From an uncultured Porphyromonadaceae bacterium (lineage in GTDB: Bacteria; Bacteroidota; Bacteroidia; Bacteroidales; Muribaculaceae), in contig CAMWXV010000003.1 of NCBI GenBank assembly GCA_947178305.1, positions 1-62,445 of the forward strand: a stretch of 62,445 nucleotides of DNA, read 5' to 3'. Made by a program: the position numbers and the translations under genes. Position 1 is the stretch's first letter. Each line of letters opens with the position of its first letter. This document shows, one piece after another, positions 55,696-62,445 of this stretch. A model generated the notes under the pieces. That model had not been told where the DNA came from. It saw only the letters and a list, made by a program, of their open reading frames with translations, and made no database searches.

Positions 55696-57852
55696 TTATG
55701 CAGTAGGGATAGTGAATGTAAAGCGGGCGCCACCGCGATATGACTTATCCACATTCACCTCTCCGCCAAGCAACTTGGCAACAAGGCGACATATAGGCAG
55801 TCCAAGTCCAACACCCTGACTGTATTTATCGCCCTTATAGAAGCGTTCAAAAATCTTTTCGGCCTCATTTTCACCTATACCGGGACCGGTGTCTGTGACA
55901 GTGAATGTTATTAGGGATCTGTCATGGTTGAAATCATATCGCAGGCTCACGATGCCCTCTGATGTGAATTTCACACCGTTGCTCACAAGGTTGATCAAAA
56001 CCTGCTCCACACGCAAGCTATCCGTGGTGATAGTGGCAGTATCATCCGAATCAGCATTCTCAAACACTACTTTCACTCCGGGTTGAGCATGTTTTTTCTC
56101 GGTTTCAACAGCCATTGTACAGAGTTCCTTTGCCGACACCGGCATACGTTTTATTGAAAGCAATCCACTGTCAATAGAGTTAATCGTGAGCACATCATTG
56201 ATAATGGTCTGAAGCAAATCGGCACTGAGAGTCACGATGCTTGCAAACTTCATCAAATACTCTTTTTTATCCTCAGCCACAGTGTCAACAATCAGCTGCG
56301 AATATTCTACGATAGCGGAAAGCGGAGCCTCCACCTCATGACTCATGTTGTTTATAAACTCTGTCTTTAGGTTGTCAGCAGAATTTGCCCTGTCGCGGGC
56401 AGCTATAAGATCACGTTGTGTGCGCCGCAAATTTTCACTTTCGCTCGTAAGTCGGTCATTGGTCTCAGACAAATGTCTTGACAGCAGCATAGCCCTGCGA
56501 TACATCACCACGAGAAAAGCAATGAGAATCAAAAGCAACACAATACTCACCACAGCTACAATAAGGATATTGCGGTGATATGCACTCATAGCTTGAGTTT
56601 GGGAAGCCACAAGCTCCGCATTTGCACTTTTGAGCTGATTGACATCATACATGACCTGAAGTTCACGATACCGCTCATGTGAACGCGACTCCACATACTC
56701 TTCCAACGAGGACACATATTCCAAGGTGGCATCAAGAAGCACCTTCTTATTGTCTGTAGCCTTGGCTGCGACCATAAGCATTCGCAACAGATGCACAGGA
56801 TGCTTGGTACGATATGCACGGTTACGCTCCTCAAGCATCAGATCAATAGCCTCATTATATCGTTTTGTGGCCATGAGATAATAAATCTGGGCACGCTGCT
56901 TAGAATTAAACTCGGCGGCCACATCCGGATCAAGCTTGGCAAGCCTGACGCACTCAGCATAATATGTTTCAACCTCTTCAGGCGACAACGCCTCATAATT
57001 ACTCAATATGCGACGATAACTATGATACAGGTTCACATTATAATTGCGGAAACTGCGTCCCTCACGAACAAAACTGTTACGCATTCTCTGGAAATTACGT
57101 ACCAGTCTTTTGTCAGCCTCTATTGATTTCTGTTTCTCACCAATGTAAGCATATGTGGTAGCCATTTGGATATAATACATATTCTCAATGGCGTCAAGTC
57201 GCTTCGGCAACCTGCGTATAAGCCGCCCGAATTCGTCAAGATACGATGTCAGCAACTCACCTTGGCTCATCTGCGCCAAATAAGTACATATGGTGTTGAT
57301 GCGGTCCAATCTCTCATATAAGTCATCATCGTTAATCTCTTTGTCATTGTCAAGCTCGGCATGTTTCTTTATGATTTCCGTAAGATGACGCTGGCGCTCG
57401 TCTTCAGAGGCAACAGCTGCATTAGCCTTGGTTATAAACATCCGCACAAAAAGTTCCGTTGCCCTTTGCTCATCGCTTGGAGGCACACGCAATGTTTCGC
57501 GTAACACTATGTTTAGCAGCGAATCATTATCATCGGTCACATTGGCCATTTGACGCAATATGCCGAGTCGGGCCACATTGCTGTTCATACGCGTGGCCAT
57601 GTTGTATATCTCAAGCCCCTTGTCAAATTGTTGAGACCGAGGTGACAAGTCAAATATATCATACATCATCCTAAGACTGTCCGCAGCCGTCGTGGCTCCG
57701 GCGAGACGATGCTGCACACTATCGCTAAGAGCCTTGCGCATATCGCCGGATGGAGGCTCAGGCACAAGCGAACGTCCCGACGCACTTACACCCAACAGAC
57801 ACATCAGACACATAATGATCAGTTTATGCATACTATCAACAGGATGATTCAT
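55696..57852 (-). CDS. Membrane sensor histidine kinase with TPR-like periplasmic sensor
   Basis: FINNMSHEVEAPLSAIVEYSQ H-box; NLVSNGVKFTSEG, DTGPGIGENEAEKIFERF, GLGLPICRL; TM IVAVVSIVLLLILIAFLVV; start may be 57831. Confidence 0.9.
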   Translation of the reverse strand: MNHPVDSMHKLIIMCLMCLLGVSASGRSLVPEPPSGDMRKALSDSVQHRLAGATTAADSLRMMYDIFDLSPRSQQFDKGLEIYNMATRMNSNVARLGILRQMANVTDDNDSLLNIVLRETLRVPPSDEQRATELFVRMFITKANAAVASEDERQRHLTEIIKKHAELDNDKEINDDDLYERLDRINTICTYLAQMSQGELLTSYLDEFGRLIRRLPKRLDAIENMYYIQMATTYAYIGEKQKSIEADKRLVRNFQRMRNSFVREGRSFRNYNVNLYHSYRRILSNYEALSPEEVETYYAECVRLAKLDPDVAAEFNSKQRAQIYYLMATKRYNEAIDLMLEERNRAYRTKHPVHLLRMLMVAAKATDNKKVLLDATLEYVSSLEEYVESRSHERYRELQVMYDVNQLKSANAELVASQTQAMSAYHRNILIVAVVSIVLLLILIAFLVVMYRRAMLLSRHLSETNDRLTSESENLRRTQRDLIAARDRANSADNLKTEFINNMSHEVEAPLSAIVEYSQLIVDTVAEDKKEYLMKFASIVTLSADLLQTIINDVLTINSIDSGLLSIKRMPVSAKELCTMAVETEKKHAQPGVKVVFENADSDDTATITTDSLRVEQVLINLVSNGVKFTSEGIVSLRYDFNHDRSLITFTVTDTGPGIGENEAEKIFERFYKGDKYSQGVGLGLPICRLVAKLLGGEVNVDKSYRGGARFTFTIPTA

Positions 57853-58003
57853 GATTACTCATAACAATTGCCAAAGATACGAATAAGTGAGAGCATAAGC
57901 AAGCATTGGCTTGATTTTGCCAAAGACAACGAATAAGTTTTGAAAACGACAACACACATAGAGTTTGAAAGGCTGGATAAAGTTAGTTAAAAAATCAAGC
58001 AAT

Positions 58004-58035
58004 TTTGATTATACAGCCTAAAAAAGGTATATTTG
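58004..58035 (+). promoter_or_regulatory. Promoter of the GH25 gene (TTTG-N20-TATATTTG)
   Basis: TTTG 58004-58007 and TATATTTG 58028-58035. Confidence 0.7.
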
Positions 58036-58039
58036 TGGT

Positions 58040-58771
58040 GTGAATAAATCCATACGCATTACAGGAGTGTGGGTCGCGGTAGTACTGACCGTGGCCACAA
58101 TAGGCGTTGGATTGTGGATTTGGTTGCGCCCCGCACCCGGATCAGCACCAAAAGTGAGCCATTTTCCGGTTAAAGGTCTTGATTTATCAGCACACAACGG
58201 AGATGTGGATTTTGACAAAGTACGCCTTGCCGGCTACGAATTCGTATACCTGAAATCATCAGAAGGAACCGGATTCAAGGACAGCAGATTTGAAAGAAAT
58301 GCGGCCGCTGCACGCAAAGCCGGACTAAAAGTCGGAGCTTACCACTTCTTTCGTTTTGACTCACCGGCCTACATGCAGGCTTTAAATCTGATTCACACCG
58401 TGAGAATGCAACAGTTGGACTTGCCATTAGTCATAGATATTGAGCAATGGACCAACCCCACCGGTCATTCTGCCGACAGCGTTTTACACCATGCCGCCCA
58501 AATGGCCAAATTCCTTGAAGGACAAGGCCACAAAGTAATGTTCTACACCAACAAGCGAGGTCAAGCCAGATGGGTTAGACGAGAACTTAAAAAATACCCA
58601 CTATGGCTTTGCTCTCTGACAAACCTTGACAACCCTGAAGTATGTGCCATATGGCAACACAGCCACACAGGCAAAGTGGACGGGATAAAAGGCAATGTTG
58701 ACCTCAACGTATTTTGCGGTACACGCGACCAATGGTCCTTCTGGCTACAACAGCAAAAACAACAGCAATAA
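58040..58771 (+). CDS. GH25 lysozyme-like muramidase with N-terminal TM anchor
   Basis: GLDLSAHNGDVDFDKVRLAGYEFVYLKSSEGTGFKDSRFERN; GTG start. Confidence 0.92.
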   Translation: MNKSIRITGVWVAVVLTVATIGVGLWIWLRPAPGSAPKVSHFPVKGLDLSAHNGDVDFDKVRLAGYEFVYLKSSEGTGFKDSRFERNAAAARKAGLKVGAYHFFRFDSPAYMQALNLIHTVRMQQLDLPLVIDIEQWTNPTGHSADSVLHHAAQMAKFLEGQGHKVMFYTNKRGQARWVRRELKKYPLWLCSLTNLDNPEVCAIWQHSHTGKVDGIKGNVDLNVFCGTRDQWSFWLQQQKQQQ

Positions 58772-58813
58772 ACAACTATTTCCAGCGTTATAAAAAAGTA
58801 CCACAGCACTTTT

Positions 58814-61800
58814 ATGACCAAAAATATACGTATCATATTCACTGCTATATCAGCACTGCTTGTCACTGTTTGCCCAATGGCAACACAAGCTTTTGACATT
58901 GACACTTACACCACCGAATCGGCATTGTCTTCTGGACGATGGATCAAAGTGAGCGTAAGCTCTACCGGCATACACTTCATACCTGCATCATCACTCAAAT
59001 CGTGGGGATTTTCTGACATAGACGCAGTAGCCGTATATGGCTACGGAGGTGAACGCATCCCCGATCTGCTCAACAACAAAACATACATTGACGACTTACC
59101 CAAGGTACAGGCAATCACCACATCCGATGGCATATATTTCTACGCCAAAGGACCGGTAAAATGGACTCGCAGCTCCGACAATCGCTTCACCCACTCGCTA
59201 AATCCGTTCAGTACCGTAGGATATTATTTTTTATCCGACAGCGGCAGTCCCGAAAAACGGCCTATAGAACTTGAAGGCGAAGCTATTGAAAACACCACAG
59301 CCGCAACCACCTACACCGCCAAACTACATCACGAACAAGACCAAGTGTACCTGAGCAAATCGGGACACATGATGTTTGGAGAAGAGTTCCGTTACACTCC
59401 TTCACGCACCTTTGATTTCACTTTAACATCAAAAACAGACGACTCCAAAGTGTGGATGAACCTTTCATTCGCTGCCAAAAGTTCATCTGCCGGACACCTG
59501 GATCTCACCGCCAACGGAACAGACATAAACGGTTCAAACCGCATCAATATAGGAGCCACTTCCGGCAAAAACTCAGCATCACGTATCGCAGCCCGAAGAG
59601 AATTTTCATTTGATGGAACCAATCTGCAACTTGGCATAAAATACAGCAATTCAGGTGTAGTCAGCGCAGCCCACCTTGATGCCATTGACATCAATTACAA
59701 AGCTAAACTGGAGATGATTGGCAATCAAACCCATTTTTCACTCAACTCCACTTCTGCAAAACTTGCCAATGCCGATGCAAATGTGAAAATTTGGGACGTG
59801 ACAGACCCTCTTGACATTGTGGAAATGAACACCATTGCCACTAATGACGGTTCTCTTGCATGGAAAAACCATTACACCGGATGGCGCAACTATATAGCAT
59901 GGTCTCAATCCGGCTCTTTTCCACAACCCTCATATGTGTGCTCCGTACCAAATCAAAACCTGCATGGTATAACAGACACCCCGGACATGCTGATTCTAAC
60001 CGCTCCCATTCTGGCAAGCCAAGCCGAACGAATAGCCGACATGCATCGCAACGGCCCGTTTAAACTCAAGGTACTTGTGGTAGACCACAATCTTGTGTTT
60101 GACGAATTCACATCCGGCATGCGCGATGTCAACGCCTACCGCCGTTTTGCAAAAATGCTCTACGACAGAGGAAAGGCATCAGGACAACCGCTACGCTATC
60201 TCCTGCTTATGGGACGCGCCACATTTGACAACCGTGGCCTTGACACAGAAATGCAAAACCTTAATTATCCGTCTATGCCCACTTGGCAAACCGAAGACGG
60301 CATGTATGAGAGCCTCACTTTCTGCTCCGACGACATAATGGCTTTTTTGGAAGACGGCTCCGGAGACAATCCGGCCGGCGACTATTATTCAATAGCCATA
60401 GGGCGCATCCCGGCCCGCAATGCTCAAGAAGCATCCAACTATGTGGACAAAATGATTTATTATCAAAACAGTTCCGAACGCGATCTTTGGCGAAACAAAG
60501 TAATGCTCGTTGCCGACAATGGCAATCTGGGAGTACATATGGAGCAGTCCGAATGGTTCCAAAGCGCAGCCTTGGCCTCCACAAACGATGGAAAAAACCT
60601 GTTTTTTGACAAAGTGTACATTGATGCATTTCCTTTGGTAGGAGGTGTGTGTCAGGATGCTCGTAAACGCCAGTTCCGCCTATTGGACAACGGTGTGATG
60701 TGGTGGGCCTACGTAGGACACGGAGCACCGGAGCGACTGTCAAGCGAAGGCATACTGTCATACACTGACATAAACAATATGTATCAGAGTAAATATCCTG
60801 TGATATATGCTGCCACTTGCTCTTTCCAAAGCTGGGACGGCCCGGCTCAAAGTGGTGCGGAGATCATGGCTTTCACTCCCCGCGGAGGAGTGATCGCATC
60901 CATATCTGCCACACGTTCGGCTTTGATTACCGAGAACGGACGTTTGACACGCGCTATGGGGCAACAGATAATGCGTCGCGACGACTCTGGCCTGATGCTA
61001 CCATTAGGCGAAATTCTTCGTGGTGCCAAAAACATAATACGCTCCACATCCGGAGGTTCCGACAACCGAACTCGCTATGCCCTCCTCGGAGACCCAGCCA
61101 TGAGACTTATCATGCCCAGCAACCGTGTGATTCTTGAAACCATCAACGGAGAAACAGTCAACACACAAAACCAAGTAACAATAATGGCTCGTCAAACCAT
61201 TACCGCACGAGGATATGTGGCTGACCACACCGGATCAAGAATAACTGATTTTAACGGCTCTCTGATGCTTAATGTATACGATGCCGAATACTCCACCACA
61301 TCCACAGGTGTGTTTGCCGATGACACAGAAGGTAAACCCGTGACTTTTGACGAACAAGGCTCCATGCTGTACGCCGGACGCACCAATGTTACAAACGGCG
61401 AATGGGAAATAACATTTACCATGCCATCGGAAGTTACCCACAACTTCCGACCGGCGGCCATGAATCTATATGCCACGACCGAGGATAAAAGCAAAGACGC
61501 CATTGGTTGCAACCGTGACTTTTTTGTGTACGGATTTGACACCTCCGCCGCCCCGGACGATTTAGCCCCGATTGTGGAATATGCATATCTCAATCATCCT
61601 TCTTTCTACAATGGAGCCACAGTCAACGAAGAACCCATGTTCATGGCCAAAGTCAGCGACGATATCGGCATTAATTTGTCATCAGCAGGAGTTGGACACC
61701 AAATGACACTCAAACTGGACGACAGCCGCTCATATTCCGATGTATCACTCTACTACACACCGTCATCCGACGGCTCTGCATCCGGCACCATAAACTACCC

Positions 61801-62221
61801 GCTGCCGACATTGTCAAACGGCAACCATACACTCACACTGCGGGTATGGGACACCTCCGGCAACAGCACATCACATACCCTTGACTTCTTTGTGAAAGAA
61901 GGTGCAAGACCACAGCTGTTTGATATTTACACCGATGCCAACCCTGCTGTCACTGCAGCCAACTTCTATATCTCTCACGATCGTCCTGATGCGCTGGCCT
62001 CAGTCACACTTACCATCTACGATATGATGGGACGCATGATATGGAGCGCATCCGACTCCAATCGCAGCAATCTATCCTCAACATCACCTATCACATGGAA
62101 CCTCACAGACTTAGGTGGAAACCGCGTGCCACGAGGCATATACTTGTATCGTGCAACTGTGACAATAGACGGAGAAGAGATTACATCCGAAGCCAAGCGC
62201 ATTGCCGTGACCGGAAGATAA
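58814..62221 (+). CDS. porU: Type IX secretion system sortase PorU (C25 gingipain-like peptidase)
   Basis: C25 catalytic His/Cys context YVGHGAPERLSSEG and IYAATCSFQSW; C-terminal T9SS-like domain PRGIYLYRATVTIDGEEITSEAKRI. Confidence 0.92.
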   Translation: MTKNIRIIFTAISALLVTVCPMATQAFDIDTYTTESALSSGRWIKVSVSSTGIHFIPASSLKSWGFSDIDAVAVYGYGGERIPDLLNNKTYIDDLPKVQAITTSDGIYFYAKGPVKWTRSSDNRFTHSLNPFSTVGYYFLSDSGSPEKRPIELEGEAIENTTAATTYTAKLHHEQDQVYLSKSGHMMFGEEFRYTPSRTFDFTLTSKTDDSKVWMNLSFAAKSSSAGHLDLTANGTDINGSNRINIGATSGKNSASRIAARREFSFDGTNLQLGIKYSNSGVVSAAHLDAIDINYKAKLEMIGNQTHFSLNSTSAKLANADANVKIWDVTDPLDIVEMNTIATNDGSLAWKNHYTGWRNYIAWSQSGSFPQPSYVCSVPNQNLHGITDTPDMLILTAPILASQAERIADMHRNGPFKLKVLVVDHNLVFDEFTSGMRDVNAYRRFAKMLYDRGKASGQPLRYLLLMGRATFDNRGLDTEMQNLNYPSMPTWQTEDGMYESLTFCSDDIMAFLEDGSGDNPAGDYYSIAIGRIPARNAQEASNYVDKMIYYQNSSERDLWRNKVMLVADNGNLGVHMEQSEWFQSAALASTNDGKNLFFDKVYIDAFPLVGGVCQDARKRQFRLLDNGVMWWAYVGHGAPERLSSEGILSYTDINNMYQSKYPVIYAATCSFQSWDGPAQSGAEIMAFTPRGGVIASISATRSALITENGRLTRAMGQQIMRRDDSGLMLPLGEILRGAKNIIRSTSGGSDNRTRYALLGDPAMRLIMPSNRVILETINGETVNTQNQVTIMARQTITARGYVADHTGSRITDFNGSLMLNVYDAEYSTTSTGVFADDTEGKPVTFDEQGSMLYAGRTNVTNGEWEITFTMPSEVTHNFRPAAMNLYATTEDKSKDAIGCNRDFFVYGFDTSAAPDDLAPIVEYAYLNHPSFYNGATVNEEPMFMAKVSDDIGINLSSAGVGHQMTLKLDDSRSYSDVSLYYTPSSDGSASGTINYPLPTLSNGNHTLTLRVWDTSGNSTSHTLDFFVKEGARPQLFDIYTDANPAVTAANFYISHDRPDALASVTLTIYDMMGRMIWSASDSNRSNLSSTSPITWNLTDLGGNRVPRGIYLYRATVTIDGEEITSEAKRIAVTGR

Positions 62222-62254
62222 CATAAAACATATACAGCATCCCCATTATACAAG

Positions 62255-62302
62255 AATGAGCCGACTACGTTATTTGATAGCCGGCTCGGCTCATTTTTTT
62301 TT
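62255..62302 (+). terminator. Intrinsic terminator after porU
   Basis: AATGAGCCGA...TCGGCTCATT perfect arms plus T-run. Confidence 0.9.
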
Positions 62303-62314
62303 GGAAACAAAGAT

Positions 62315-62345
62315 TTTGTCACCCAAAAAAAGATTTGTAACTTTG
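62315..62345 (+). promoter_or_regulatory. tRNA-Ser promoter (TTTG-N19-TAACTTTG)
   Basis: TTTG 62315-62318, TAACTTTG 62338-62345. Confidence 0.75.
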
Positions 62346-62363
62346 CCTCCGTAAACACCGCAT

Positions 62364-62445
62364 GGAAAGATGCCGGAGCGGTCGAACGGGACGGTCTCGA
62401 AAACCGTTGTACCCTTACGGGTACCCAGGGTTCGAATCCCTGTCT
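62364..62445 (+). tRNA. tRNA-Ser(CGA), truncated by window end
   Basis: GGAAAGATGCCGGAGCGGTCGAACGG; anticodon stem-loop ACGGT-CTCGAAA-ACCGT; long variable arm GTACCC/GGGTAC; GGTTCGAATCC T-arm; 3' acceptor lies beyond the window. Confidence 0.93.

Noticed and set aside
55744-55752. Second TTATCCACA DnaA box
   Set aside because: Lies in the coding region of the kinase (VNVDKSY), isolated, so treated as chance.

Overview
This 62.4-kb window is ordinary chromosomal DNA from a Bacteroidota/Bacteroidales genome; Muribaculaceae-like is a tentative guess. No phage, transposon or CRISPR was seen. Left part: a DUF1460-type gene, enolase, then the complete str-S10-spc-alpha ribosomal supercluster, all on the minus strand (rpsL to rplQ, ~21.0-2.7 kb). 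It includes a short rpmJ (L36) gene that is missing from the supplied ORF track. Middle: rfbC, an alternative bacterial GlmU-like enzyme, gdhA, and a type IX secretion/gliding operon (porT-porP-gldK-gldL-gldM-gldN) that runs on from ybaK-aroC-radical SAM. Next come a Crp/Fnr regulator plus acyltransferase pair, asd, a cation/proton antiporter, and a GH95 fucosidase overlapping an ATP-grasp-like unknown gene. Right part: maf/kdsC-like/DUF2520/nitroreductase/HU-SPOR, mutL, an AddA/RecB-like helicase, a SUI1 factor, two small lipoproteins, dnaX, a periplasmic-sensor histidine kinase, a GH25 lysozyme, the T9SS sortase porU, and a tRNA-Ser(CGA) cut by the window end. No clear new defence or mobile system was found. 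The most interesting leads are: (1) a perfect 8-4-8 palindrome between the Crp/Fnr gene and the acyltransferase gene, placed like a class II activator site; (2) recurrent Bacteroidota -7 promoter boxes only 2-8 nt before start codons, suggesting leaderless mRNAs; (3) long structured leaders upstream of rpsD and rpsL; (4) the T9SS gene arrangement and the basic C-terminal tail of GldN; (5) the ATP-grasp-like gene coupled to GH95.
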